From NCBI GenBank assembly GCA_034401795.1, contig CM067367.1, positions 33,431,733-33,495,732 of the forward strand: a DNA stretch of 64,000 nucleotides, in the 5' to 3' direction. Below the pieces are notes generated by a model that saw nothing but the letters and a program-made list of their open reading frames with translations, had not been told where the DNA came from and searched no databases. The first letter of the stretch is position 1, and every line of letters starts with the position of its first letter. A program made the translations under genes and the position numbers. Positions 34,791-45,815 of the stretch are shown one piece after another. This DNA is from Chaetoderma sp. LZ-2023a. Taxonomy: Eukaryota; Mollusca; Caudofoveata; Chaetodermatida; Chaetodermatidae.

Positions 34791-35551
34791 CAGACTTTCT
34801 CTGTGAGCTGTTCTTTTCAGGACTAGCTCCCGTCACAATTGCTGGATACAAGTCAGCTTTGGCATCCGTTATCCCTTGTCTAGCCAACAGGGATAGTCCA
34901 GAGGTGGCCCAGTTAAATGTGATGGTGAAGGGAATGAGCAATCTCCGACCGAGACAACCGGTAGTCATTCCAGCCTGGAGTCTATCCTTAGTGCTTAATG
35001 TACTGGCCAAGCACCCTTTCGAACCGTTGTGTTCGGCTAGTCTAAAGCATTTGACTCTAAAGGCGGTTTTTCTATTGGCAGCTTCCTCATCTAGAAGGCG
35101 CAGTGAGATCCATGCGCTTTCGGCAGAGAGGGACCGATTTATTGTCTCCGGAGAGGGTCTGCCTCTTCTGCCAAGAGCAGAGTTTATGTCAAAGAATCAA
35201 TCTTTGAGATATCCCGGCAAACCGATCATAATGCCGAAGTTAACAAGGTTTGATCGTGATACCAGTGTCTGGTGCCCGGTCCGTGCTTTGACTAAGTACA
35301 GGAAACGGACTGACTCGTTACGGTCGAACGATAGACATCTGTGGATCTGCCATAAAAAGCCTTATGGCGCCGCATCCATGGATACTATCTCTTGTTGGGT
35401 AGTCGAATGCATTCAGACTACTCATGAGATGGCGACTGGGCACCAGGTGCAAGGCGCAAGGGCACACGATGTCTATGTATCATGTTCATTCATCTTATAT
35501 ATTCATGCTCATTCCCAGGCTAATACATGTGGATATGCAAGGAGCAGTTAA
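34600..35551 (+). pseudogene. DIRS tyrosine recombinase, catalytic end deleted (copy C2)
   Basis: In the -1 frame relative to the RT ORF this encodes DCVDVIKQRSTSEGFSRQAA, then KSYNNKGNRFADWCEEKG, the core-binding region, and the first catalytic Arg motif SSSRRRSEIHALS. It breaks after RAHDV at about 35470, where a 345-bp deletion (relative to copy D) joins the gene to its 3' UTR. The second Arg of HxxR, the AQWH box and the nucleophile Tyr are gone, so it cannot recombine DNA. The open frame as a whole starts at 33041, but the part before about 34600 has no recombinase similarity. Confidence 0.83.
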
Positions 35552-35786
35552 CCCTCTTGGCATATTTGTGTTTCAGGCGAGATACATGTTCGTGAGTTCT
35601 CTCCCTTTTCTTAGGAGAAAAAAAGGGGGGTGGGGGGGCAGTTATGCGAATGTGATTCGGTTCCGTTAACTTGATGGTCCTTTTAGGTTTCCATTAATCA
35701 AGTTTAAGTCTAGCTCTTTCCCCAAGGGGCAAAAGTAGCAATTGATGGCTTGCCCCTTCCCACCAGGTTACTGTGTAAATCTGGTG

Positions 35787-35887
35787 TATATCAGAAGTAA
35801 CAGAATCCCGAGTATTGATCGAAGGAGAATGAAGGAAGTTTCTATTTCCCTTTCTCCGAGATCTAACAATACTCACCATTCTATTAC
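35787..35887. repeat. DIRS copy C2 internal complementary region
   Basis: Blocks complementary to the outer left end (GTATTGATCGAAGGAGAA) and outer right end (TTTCTCCGAGATCTAACAAT) meet at GAA near 35826-35829. Some changes (CCCGAG for GGTGAG, GTTTCT) show decay. Confidence 0.78.
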
Positions 35888-35939
35888 GGACCCAGCTTCC
35901 CAGCCCCACGGAGGCAAGCCATGGGTATCTCTTGTTTGT

Positions 35940-37194
35940 TGGCTATGCAAACAATATGAGCTTCATGGCAAACGGGTACTCGGCAGTTGGGAGCCGAGTA
36001 CCCAGTTCCAGGAGTCGGTAACGCTTACAAAGTGTATAGTCCTAGGGCCAGCTATCCAGGATAGCTTGTATCAGAAGTAATAGAATGGTGAGTAGTAGGG
36101 CTGCGCGATATACCGATACCATATTTAAAACCGATATCCTGCACTGACGGTTTCATAACCGATTATAAAAAATAAATATCGAAAAACCGAATATGAACAT
36201 ATTTTCGGTTTTTCGTATCAGGATTGTTAAAAATAAAAGATACTAACGAGCATGAAAATCGTAATGAATAATAATGGCCATACTTTCCATTAAGCTATGT
36301 TCGGGGCAACTAATAATTGAACGTGGCCCCGATTGCGCATATTGTGTAACTCCATGTAACTCGCTGTACGCCGAGAGAAATCAAGCAGCGAATTAATTAA
36401 ATAAATATCCACTCGTCTTTTCTCTGGTAGTCTCAGATAAATTTGCAATATAAAACACAATACTAATGTGGGAATTTGTCATTAAAATTTGTATCGGGGA
36501 AAACATTTCTAAACAACGGCATCCATTTTATTTACGTCACCGGCTAATTAACATAATGCAAAGTCGTCCCAACACTAAATCGCCCGAATGCATCAAAATA
36601 TAATGCTGAATACATTTTGCTGATTAGGATATAATTTTAAATACAATTATTACTCAAACCGTTTTTAAAACGTTATCTTCTATACACAATATCATATTAA
36701 CTTATGAAATTCGCGATCCCAATATTACAGTTAATATTTTCTTCAAGGCATGATTTCGTCCTCGGCCGAATTGGAAATGAAAGAAGAAAGGGAGATAAGT
36801 ACATCATAATTAATTACAATGCCGTGATTTACGTCTTTTCGCAACCTGTTTTGCTGATTTATGATTAATTTTGACAAAATAAACGATGTTTATTTAACTG
36901 TGCGTAACATTTAGGCGGTCTAATTAATAATTTCACTCCCGCGATGATGGATATTATACGGTATATTAAGCTTTAAAGGCGTAAAACGTTACGAATGTAT
37001 CGGGGCGTGAAAATACGTTCTGTTTTCGTGCTAATTTTTATCATTTAAATTTTTTGTTTCATGTCCATAAAACCGATATTCGGTTAAAACCGATATGAAA
37101 AGTCATATCGAAACCGATATGGCTGTAAGCCGAACCGCGCAGCCCTAGTGAGTAGTGTTAGATCTCGGAGAAAGGGAAATTGAAATTTCCTTCA
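35940..37194 (+). repeat. DIRS copy C2 right terminal inverted repeat, split by insertion
   Basis: Left portion 35940-36095 with hairpin GGGTACTCGGCAGTTGGGAG; right portion 37148-37194 with TAGATCTCGGAGAAAGGG. The hAT-like element 36096-37147 separates them. Confidence 0.78.
36096..37147. mobile_element. non-autonomous hAT-like element 2 with 8-bp target duplication
   Basis: Ends tagggctgcgcg and cgcgcagcccta are exact 12-bp terminal inverted repeats, flanked by GTGAGTAG at 36088-36095 and 37148-37155. Sub-terminal sequence repeats the word ACCGATAT in both orientations (AAAACCGATATCCTG, ATTCGGTTAAAACCGATATG). No ORF is present, so it depends on a transposase elsewhere. It is younger than DIRS copy C2, which it interrupts. 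Confidence 0.87.
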
Positions 37195-37294
37195 ATGTAG
37201 ATTCCTAGAGCCAGCTAGCTGTATTATCAAAGAGTAATATAATGGTAAGTATTGCTAGATCTCGGAAAAAGGGGAATTGAAATTTCCTTCATTC
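37195..37294 (+). mobile_element. older DIRS copy C1, right end
   Basis: A right terminal fragment (ATAATGGTAAGTATTGCTAG, then GAAATTTCCTTCATTC) ending in TTC at 37292-37294. Its variants match the left end at 27754. Together these bracket copy C2. Confidence 0.75.
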
Positions 37295-37853
37295 TAATTT
37301 ATATGTTTACTTATTCGCTCACATGGCCTCCAGAGGCCAATTGAGTTTGTATCATGGCGACCGTTCTGGAAATCATTTAAAGGATAATTCCCTATCCGCC
37401 ATAGTATCCGTATCCGATTACAAGCAAGGTCCCTAGTATAGTAGTCTTATATTCTGCGTGACAGTCGGAGGCCCATCGGCCTCCGGTATATTATTAAATT
37501 TAGTTTGAGCTGCTTGCTTAACATTTATTATGCTCCGTGAAAATTGTTGTGAGATAATATTGTTCCTCCTCCCCCCCCTCCCCCCCCCCCCCCCCCCTTA
37601 CAAGTTCATCTGGGCCATAGTTTTAACATTTATATATATATTTTCACAGAACATGGTATGTGGCTGCATCTTAAGGTGTTTTGTGTGTGAAATGTTGGTC
37701 ATTGTTTGGCCTACTCTTAATTGCTTAACTGATCATTACAGAAAATTTTTGTAAGGGTGTATTATAAAGGTATGACATGAGTGTAACCTGCATTTTACGT
37801 TTCTCAGACTATCATAGAGAATAGTCTAGGCTCTAGTTTTAAGAGTTTTGTAT
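37295..37853. other. LSM14 intron 1 spacer with poly-C run
   Basis: No gene seen. A pyrimidine run of about 35 bases that is nearly all C lies at 37566-37600. It may be polymorphic or poorly assembled. Confidence 0.5.
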
Positions 37854-39641
37854 CAGACATGGGGCGATTACATTGCAAAAGTAATATATTACAATTACTA
37901 TTACTTTGCAAAACTAATATATTATATTACAATTACAATTACTCATTTTTGCAAAAGTAATATATTACAATTACTTTGCAAAGTAATATATTACAATTAC
38001 AATTACTTTTTTCCAATGTGCGTGAGTGCGTGTGTGGTGAATAAATAAACATACAATCATATTTTGTTTTGAAATCAACAAACCTCTTATTATTTCATAA
38101 TCAAAATATATGTATATATAATATATAGGGGCTTAGAGCACTAGCAAAACAAAAGATGAATTATGCTTACATATTAGCCCTTTAACACGCAAAAACAATT
38201 TTTGAAAATTGACCACTGTTATACTCGGCTACATTACATTGCAATATAGTGAATCCGAAAGCTACCAAATGTCACAAAAAGAAAATCATTAAAACACTAA
38301 GGGCGTTTTATTTCCGCGAAAAGCCAATGAGATATCGGTACATGTTACAGCTTTAGGGGCGCATAGTATTTCATAACTATCCCTGTTCAAACTAGTCTTT
38401 TTTCGTGTAGAGCACCGACGGGGATATTGAGGTAGCGGACACGAATCTGCTAATTTGTGCGTCATATTATCAATAAAAACCACACCATCTGCATGTTTTA
38501 ATAAAAAAAACGTGTACATTAGTCGAGCATTGGTACACTTACCGGTAATCTATATTTTGACATCTTTAATCCATAATTTTGCGTTTATTCGCTGTCTGTT
38601 CATCGCGACCACAGGTGACTCATAGAAGTGATAATGAAGTTGTTTACGGACAGTTTTCACTATGATTAATCTATGTCAAATCTCGCCAGTCGGCATGTTT
38701 CGCGGCGCTGGATGTTTATAAAAGTTAAATGCGAAACGAACCGATACTTACGATTCTTGCACTAGATGCAAAATGTTCAGGGGCGCATCGTTACATTAAT
38801 TCTCAACCGGGAATCATGATTTTGTGTTTCGTTATATTTATAATTTTGATTTTTAATATTATGTCCCGCTGCCTTTTTTTTAGGAAAACGTTCTCATATT
38901 TACCTTTGCCCCTTCTTGGAAATGTAATGTACCACTAAGTTTGATTGGATCCCGGGTAATTGGAGCTGTGGAGTTGGTATGTACGTCGGGTATTATGCAA
39001 TGCACATATGAATCTTTTAAACGCATTTAAGATTTGGCGTCTGTCCCGTTTTGCTTTTAACAACACGTTGGCACTATCTCTGGGGGACATTAAACAAGTT
39101 CAAACTTGCTTATTTACGCATTTAATGCTCGTTCTCAATGCATATATTTATTATTTTAAATGCATCAAAAAAAATAACTAGATGCGTTGTGAATGCATTG
39201 TATTTTTAAAACCGATGCTTTGGAAACGGGCCTTCAACGCATCATGCACGCATTTCAGACCTGTTGGTACGTTAAGTTATCTGAGCTGTATTGTACCGTA
39301 TCTGGAATCATTTGTCTTTCTTTAGCTAGCTATGTGTGAAACTGATTCCATTTAAATATACAATGAAGTCCAACAGATTGAAAGGGTCTGGTTATGAGTT
39401 TGTTTATTGTGTTTTACTGAAATAATATATATACATGTACATTTTAGGGTTTTTTAATTGTAATTGAAAATGTAATATGATAATTACAATTTTTATTACT
39501 CTAATTTCTGAATGTAATATATTACAATTATATTACTTATTACTTTTTCAACCCCTCAATTACTTATTACACTTAATTACATGAAAAGCTGTAATAAATT
39601 ACATTTTATTACAATTACAAGTTACAATTACCCCATGTCTG
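37854..39641. mobile_element. non-autonomous hAT-like element 3 with 8-bp target duplication
   Basis: Ends cagacatggggcgattaca and ttacaattaccccatgtctg are inverted repeats, flanked by exact TTTTGTAT at 37846-37853 and 39642-39649. Both sub-terminal regions are full of TAATATATTACAATTAC-type repeats. The 1.8 kb inside has only short frames with no resemblance to a transposase that I can recognise. Confidence 0.85.
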
Positions 39642-39649
39642 TTTTGTAT

Positions 39650-40625
39650 ACATGTACAAGAACTGAACTTGGGTCCATATCCATATGGATGCATTGTACT
39701 TCATGCTCCGTATGAAAGGTATTTCAGTGTGAGCTACTTTTTTAGCTTTCCTGTACGACAGTCTTGTCATAAAAATATACTTGCATACAATGAGTGCTCG
39801 ACATCATTTTCTATTCAATACATTTGTTAATTTCAGGGCATAATTTAGAATTTGATATTTGTATAGCATGTATTGCTGCGCAAATTATAAATTGTATAGT
39901 TGTCGGTAAAAATGTAAAGCAATTAACTCTTAAACTGATAAATCCCCTGATCTCAATCTCAGAACAAACAAACAGGAAAGCCGTTGAATATTTTGAAATT
40001 AATGACTGGGACAGAATATGTTATACATGTACATAGTAATGAATTTACTTTTTCAGGAATGTGTCGTTGAAAGGGTTAATAATAGAATTTAATAAAATCA
40101 ATAAATTGCAATTCCATACAAATTTTGCATGGCAAATGCCTAAAATGTGTAGTAAATTAAAATACGAGACCAGATAAATTATGCCCTGAATTTAAATACA
40201 CTTAAATTAGTTTTACTGATTCACCGTGTTCATTTATTTGCTTGTTTACAATTGTATCTCTGTGTTAATCCTGTATTACTTTTTATTTATACATGGATAG
40301 TTCATTGATCTTGCGCTGAACTCCATGTGATTACACGCTCTAAGCGTTATATGTCTGAACCCGTGTTCATTTGACAGTCCAAGCCCGGCAGACACATATG
40401 GCACACAGACATGACAGACTTATGTCATCGCGGGTACCAATTTACAGCTAGGTCGACTGGAGCAATGTAGATTTAAGCGACTTGCTCAAGGACAATGCAG
40501 CAGACCGTCAAGGAAATGATCTTGGGAACCTATAATTACGAGCTCATTCATTTAGACTAGTTGTTAAAATCTGTGTGTTTTTGTCATGGTTAAGCTATCT
40601 GATTATCAATTTTGCTTGATTCTAG
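39650..40625. other. LSM14 intron 1, right end: no gene seen
   Basis: AT-rich. One half of a family 1 hairpin (GTTGAATATTTTGAAATTAA at about 39983) is present. The polypyrimidine stretch and TTCTAG leading into exon 2 close the intron. Confidence 0.5.
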
Positions 40626-40780
40626 TTCGGTCATTTGGAACAGAAGATCGTCCTACAGAGTGCCCAGTAGCACCCAGAGATGAAATATTTGAGTACATCA
40701 TCTTCCGTGGAGCGGATATTAAGGACCTCCATGTATGTGAACCACCAAAGCGGCCTATGCAAGATCCTGCTATTGTCAGA
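40626..40780 (+). CDS. LSM14: LSM14 exon 2, end of LSm domain
   Basis: The acceptor TTGATTCTAG precedes 40626 and the donor GTAAGT follows 40780. Entering in phase 1 it reads (V)[18 protein letters not shown], then [20 protein letters not shown], then [13 protein letters not shown]. Vertebrate LSM14A has [23 protein letters not shown] and DPAIV in the same order (from memory). This finishes the LSm fold that binds 4E-T and RNA. It leaves in phase 0. The intron-1 splice joins it to exon 1 across 17.5 kb containing DIRS copies C1 and C2. Confidence 0.93.
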
Positions 40781-42482
40781 GTAAGTAATAATTAAATCAG
40801 GCCTGGGGTCAGGTACATTTAAATGTAACTAGTTACGGTTACATTGTACTATGTCAGTTACATTTGTTGAGCATTGTAACTAGTTTGTTACTTTGCATAA
40901 TGTAATTAAAGTTCAGTAACATTAGTTACTTTGATAAGTATTATGAAGGACTTACGAACTTGAATGTCATCATAAGAACTGTAATGTAGTCCACCATTTT
41001 GAGAGATATATATGGGCAATTCCATGGGTGTGTATCTGACATTTGGACAGATATTCTTTAACATTTCCTGTTAATGGAAAAGCTGCAGTCTAAATTTTTT
41101 ACTAAGAATATATCTAGCCATGCCGTCTTCAACAAATGATATGAAAGAAATGGATACTCATGCAAAATATTTGTAACCAAGACATATTTTACATGGTTGC
41201 GTATGTGACATCACACAAGTTAACAGATTTGACATCGCTGAATTCATTGGTGAAAGTGTGTGACCTGTATGGCGGTGTAATGAAATCTTGTTGTATTGGG
41301 AAACACAACATGTACTCTTATCCAAATAGACCATTAACTTTATTTAACATCAATACAGAAAATAATAACAGTAACCTGTAACTTGGTTGCGTATGTGATA
41401 CATCATTAGGGCTGGGGGGAACATTCAAACCTGCGAACAATCGCAAACTCTGGGAAGCCGAATCATATTCGAACGTTTAGTTGACGAATCTTGTGGTTCG
41501 CGAACCATACATTAATTTTTTTCGCATGTATTTTCCATCTGTCTACGGCAAATATCTGGAAATCATGACGAAAACGATTTACTAAGCACTTATTCTAGCC
41601 GTATACAAGTTTTGAATGATAAACCGTAATTGAGATTTACGACAATATTTTCCGAGTAAGTTCAACCCACAGCCATGATAGCGTAATCGTCCTAGAGTAA
41701 CACATACCTTCCTCGCTTAAATGGTTTAATTTACCGGCAGATATTGACATTACAAGCCAAGAAAATGTTATGTGTATTATACCATCTCAACATATTACAG
41801 GCTTATAAGGTCTACATGGCATGCGTAAAATTATTTTTGGAAATTTGATGATTGAAATTTTAATCAATCGGCCCGTAATTTTCATTAAGGGTTAATTTAT
41901 TAAAGAGGCAATCACCAAATAGTATAGTAAACTTATAGCCAATTTGAATGCATATTTTAATTCAAGTTCAATGGTATTTTAATAGCGAGTAGACCGCCAG
42001 TCGGTAGAATAATAACGAAATTTAGCGGGTAGTTCAAGACTGATGACGTATTCAACCAATCTAGAACTTACGTTATGAATTGGTTGATTAGTTACTCAGT
42101 CCCTCGAACTGGAAAGTAACTAAGTGTACATGATGATTACTGAATGATTGTTGATTATTTGGACTTGGACAAGTGACGTAATAACAATAATATGGAACAA
42201 ATATCCAATCAATTTAAATAGAAATATTTCAATAATAAGTGAAAACTTACTTATCGAATATTTTGAAATTTGGTTACATAAGTAAAAATCTGGACAGCCT
42301 CTGAACCATGCGAGTTGGTCGGGGTGTATGGTAAATAATTTGGAGAAAACACAGTTAAATGTTAGATACCATGAATATGCTGAATACAGAAGGCTGGTCA
42401 CGGAATGAAGGCGAACAGATGAAGATCCGATCTGTCGTGGCACCGGGAGTGAAAATACACGAAACAACTTCACTCCAGAACA
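40781..42482. other. LSM14 intron 2, left part
   Basis: Contains the second copy of the CAGGCCTGGGGTCAG repeat (40801-41010). At 41408 a possible transposon terminus (AGGGCTGGGGGGAACATTC) has no partner that I found. No coding signal outside the reverse-strand ORF that follows. Confidence 0.5.
40801..41010. repeat. interspersed repeat, 'CAGGCCTGGGGTCAG' family, copy 2
   Basis: Begins CAGGCCTGGGGTCAGGTACA and resembles 24871-25060 over roughly 200 bp, including ATTATGAAG and TGTCATCATAAGAACT-like words. It starts 20 bp after LSM14 exon 2. Confidence 0.6.
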
Positions 42483-44054
42483 CTAACTGTGAAGGAACGG
42501 ATGATGAATCTGGAAGAATGGTCTGCATTCCGAAAGAAGATCGAGGCCGAAAGATAGCGGAGAATCGAAAAGATGACAGCAATCGCTATCAAGTTGGTCA
42601 CACAGCAGATTGATGAAGTCTGGCACACATTCCTGTCTAGTAACAATGGAAGTCCGATCAGTATGCCCCCACTGTTTAAAATTAATGACATCATCTTCAT
42701 CCATTTCCATTTGATTGTGGATAAGCTCTGTTATATGTGTATGCAGGGCATCTTTTCCTGGGCACTGGCTACAGCGGTGTATAATACAGTCTCTGGAATG
42801 AATGTCACAAACAACAAGCGACATTAATGAAGTGTATTCCAGTTTTAGTTCACCAACTGCAGCTAACAAAAGTTTCACGTTTTGGTGGATCTCACAGATG
42901 CACACAGAATGGGTGCCTCTGGCCCCAACTGTTATACACCATGGTGGGCGCAGTTCACAGAATTTGGAAAACCCTATTTTGCAGGATTCATACTTTTGTT
43001 TAAATGCTACGTACAGTTCATTCAAATTTGCTAAGAGCAGGCGCTTTTGTTTGTGTATACGATTTCCATCAATTTTTATTGAAAGGTAGTCCTTTTTTCC
43101 AGGGCACAAACGAGAGTATTCATCACTTTCATAAAACACGGTCACTTGTTTCTTGACATCTTCCGTTAATTCATTTCCCTTCTTGGTTGAGGGTTCCGCA
43201 AGAATGCCATGTTGTTTTTTTAACTCTCTGGCTTTCCTAACCACATACTTTGTCACATTAAATTCTGTAGCAGTCTTCTCAAGTGACCAGCTTGGAGGTG
43301 CCATTGTCAGTATTTGTATTTGCTTTTGTCTATTTGACACACTACATTTTTGCTTCATACATAAAATAAGTTCTTTAAGATCTGTACATTGCTGACAAAC
43401 TGGTGTCTTCTTTACCAAATCATCTGGCTCTACTTTCAAATTTTTGGCAAGCTGATATTTCATGGCAGTCTCTGCTTGGGCTAGTTTGCGTTTACCGTAA
43501 CCAACCATATCTCTCTGGCTGACCTTTATTTTGAGGGGAGAGCATCCAAGTGAGGTTATGCTGGTATTTAGTTGACTTGCATGCTTGCCATCACTCTGAT
43601 CTGTGTCATATGATTCACTTTCTAAATTATCATCATCTGTAAGTTCTGCAACAGGTTTAGTATCCAATGAAAATTTTATCCTACACTTTGGACATAACTT
43701 TTGACCGGGTTTAATGTTATTCCCTGTGGTTTTATTTAGTTTCTCAGTTGCAGTGGTATTCAAGGTACGTAAGTTTCCTCTGACTGGCTGACCATGAACA
43801 GAATATGGATCACAGCACTTCTTTTCTAAGAATTCATATTTGTCTAGGTACAACTTTTTATGATGCAAGCATACTGTACTTTGTTGAGTTACTGTCATAT
43901 TCTGTGGTAAGTCACAACGTTTAAACATAAGGTCTTTATCTTGAAGTGATAAATCACATATTTTCACAAAGCCTGTCTTTTTGCAGTAAGTCAGTTTATG
44001 ACAGTCATCTTTGCAGTTCATGCCAATAGTACAGGCAGCCATCTTAGATGCCAT
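42483..44054 (-). CDS. uncharacterised Cys/His-rich protein, 523 codons, in LSM14 intron 2
   Basis: Single open frame on the minus strand. I start at the ATG at 44054 (ATGGCATCTAAGATGG). A splice acceptor, TTTGTTTTTCAG, lies ten bases upstream, which suggests a 5' UTR intron. Residues 8-81 hold a Cys/His cluster (C8, C14, C18, H19, C24, C33, C47, C62, H64, H65, C80, C81). CPKC is at 121-124 and CQQC at 220-223. Residues 255-283 (WSLEKTATEFNVTKYVVRKA) resemble a helix-turn-helix. GFSKFCELRPPWCI (361-374) and THSVCICEIHQNVKLL (381-396) recall a repeated family of unnamed proteins in cnidarian and invertebrate genomes, perhaps transposon-derived. A second Cys/His cluster lies at 416-431. The last ~30 residues look unlike that family, so the C-terminus may be lost or lie in another exon. 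No TSD or terminal repeats found. Confidence 0.6.
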   Translation of the reverse strand: MASKMAACTIGMNCKDDCHKLTYCKKTGFVKICDLSLQDKDLMFKRCDLPQNMTVTQQSTVCLHHKKLYLDKYEFLEKKCCDPYSVHGQPVRGNLRTLNTTATEKLNKTTGNNIKPGQKLCPKCRIKFSLDTKPVAELTDDDNLESESYDTDQSDGKHASQLNTSITSLGCSPLKIKVSQRDMVGYGKRKLAQAETAMKYQLAKNLKVEPDDLVKKTPVCQQCTDLKELILCMKQKCSVSNRQKQIQILTMAPPSWSLEKTATEFNVTKYVVRKARELKKQHGILAEPSTKKGNELTEDVKKQVTVFYESDEYSRLCPGKKDYLSIKIDGNRIHKQKRLLLANLNELYVAFKQKYESCKIGFSKFCELRPPWCITVGARGTHSVCICEIHQNVKLLLAAVGELKLEYTSLMSLVVCDIHSRDCIIHRCSQCPGKDALHTHITELIHNQMEMDEDDVINFKQWGHTDRTSIVTRQECVPDFINLLCDQLDSDCCHLFDSPLSFGLDLLSECRPFFQIHHPFLHS

Positions 44055-45638
44055 AGTCACTCAATCTGAAAAACAAACAAGAAAATATTCATGACCAGAC
44101 GGTTAATAGTTTGATTTAAATTGAGTTTCCTTGGTAAGTGGGCTGCAGGTATGAAAATATAACACTGACACAAGAAAATTAGGTAAAATTTTATTTCTTG
44201 AAATTTTCTAGTCAGTAGATATGTACATAATTGCTAAGCTATATTATGTTCATATACACTGTGTGCGTATCTACATGTATTAAATATAAATATTAATGTA
44301 AAAATAAGATATATTAGCAACATGTCTCATTAGATATATCACCCTGTTTCTTAAACATTTTAAAGTAATATATTTTACAGAATTAAGTCTAGGATGATAA
44401 CCATTCGCGAATTGACAAAATAACCCTATTTTGTTAAATTAGTATCACACTGAAATAATCATAGGGGCAAGTTGTTCTAGGTATCAAATTAAAGCCTAGA
44501 CCATATGCTTTCTTTTGATATATAGCAATAGTGTGTGCCACCTGTCCCTCTTAATAATATTTGCAGCTGAAACTTGACATGCGTGAAGATTTTCTTGTTT
44601 TCAACAAGTCATATCTCTAAAAGTTATAAACTTAGGAGGTTACAAACACCTGTGCATGTTCATCTATATGGATACATAAAGCATGTGAAAAGGCAAGCCC
44701 TAACTGCAGACAGTTTGTGTTTTATTCTCAGATAAAAGTTGCAAAATGCACAATGTCGAAGATTATATTGCCATTTTTGGTAAAGTATTAAATAAAGATT
44801 TATAAAGGTATTTGGCATTTCTTTGCATTTTCCAGTAAGACACATAGCAGTGAATTAATGATAAAAACTTCAGATGGCTAGCTTGTATAATAAGGGAGAT
44901 ATTAGGACTTGAAAGTTGCGGAAAAAATAACATGTGCGAAAACCCTGTAGCATTTTCGCCACCCCTATGTTATTCAGACTGCAATATTTTGAAAAGTATG
45001 TAAAACTGGACTCTATAATTTTGTATAATCACCTAAAATATGTGTATGTAGCTGTACACAAAATATTAAGCAATTCTCAGATGGTCAGGTGGGGACCACT
45101 TGCTGATTTGAGATGGAATGACCCAGGTGTGGAATACATGGACAATGGAGCTGGAATAAATGGTAATACTGGATTAACCCATCATATCCATGTTCCCTAA
45201 ATTAATTAAACCATTAAGTCTGACGGACCCCTCAAGCCTCCCCTCTGTCAAATTAAATTTTTTGGTAGGGTGTGTGGGGGTGGGTGTGTGCGTGTGTGCG
45301 CGCTTGAGGCTTCATTTACATGGTCATATCTTGTTAGAATAGGTTTATTTAAGATAGATATTCATTGTATATTTCAGCCTATCCGTTATACCCAGATATG
45401 TCAGAATTCAACATATTTGGGTATTTCTGAAAGAATTTTTAGCTTTAGTCAGATATGCAGAGTCAAGTCGTCATAGGATCAACTGCCTCTTCATGGATCT
45501 GCTTCAAGCTGGATTATATGACTGGATTTCGTCAAGTCTTAGTTGCTATCAGCAAGGTCATGTGATAGCTATCAGCCAATGAGGTTGTCATTGTGCTAAA
45601 TGACCTGCTCAGTGGCTTTGGGTATTGGATTAACCCTC
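44055..45638. other. LSM14 intron 2 between the Cys-rich ORF and DIRS copy D
   Basis: A splice acceptor for the Cys-rich gene lies at 44065-44067. Beyond it, AT-rich sequence and a GT-rich tract (45270-45302) were seen, but no further gene or clear promoter. Confidence 0.45.
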
Positions 45639-45815
45639 TTCTCCTTCGATCAATACTCACCATTCTGTTACTTCTGATATACAGCTGGCCTTGACAGCTG
45701 GCTCTAGGACTATAGACTTAGAAAGCTTTACCGACTCCTTGGAACCGGGTACTCGGCTCCCAACTGCCGAGTACCCGTCTACCATAGAGCTCATTCTTGT
45801 TTGCATAGCAACAAG
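45639..45815 (+). repeat. DIRS copy D left terminal inverted repeat
   Basis: Outer end TTCTCCTTCGATCAATACTC; hairpin GGGTACTCGGC then GCCGAGTACCC at about 45747-45776. The reverse complement lies at 51627-51823. Confidence 0.85.

Larger units (their letters stand above)
29925..37194 (+). mobile_element. DIRS-type retrotransposon copy C2, with nested hAT-like insertion
   Basis: Plus-strand copy from TTCTCC (29925) to CCTTCA (37194). It has terminal inverted repeats, an internal complementary region at 35787-35887, gag-like, RT-RNase H and recombinase genes, and a 1052-bp hAT-like element in its right repeat. The RT-RNase H frame is the longest intact one here. Deletions remove part of gag (near 32358) and about 345 bp of recombinase (near 35470). 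It sits in LSM14 intron 1 in the sense direction. Confidence 0.9.

Noticed and set aside
38289..39181. Short frames inside the 1.8-kb hAT-like element as a transposase
   Set aside because: They are under 80 codons, on both strands, and lack hAT-type motifs.
41405..41530. Another hAT-like terminus (AGGGCTGGGGGGAACATTC)
   Set aside because: No matching inverted end or target duplication was found, so it is not called as an element.
45747..45776. GGGTACTCGGC hairpin as a transcription terminator
   Set aside because: It is part of the DIRS terminal repeat in a eukaryotic genome; rho-independent termination does not apply.
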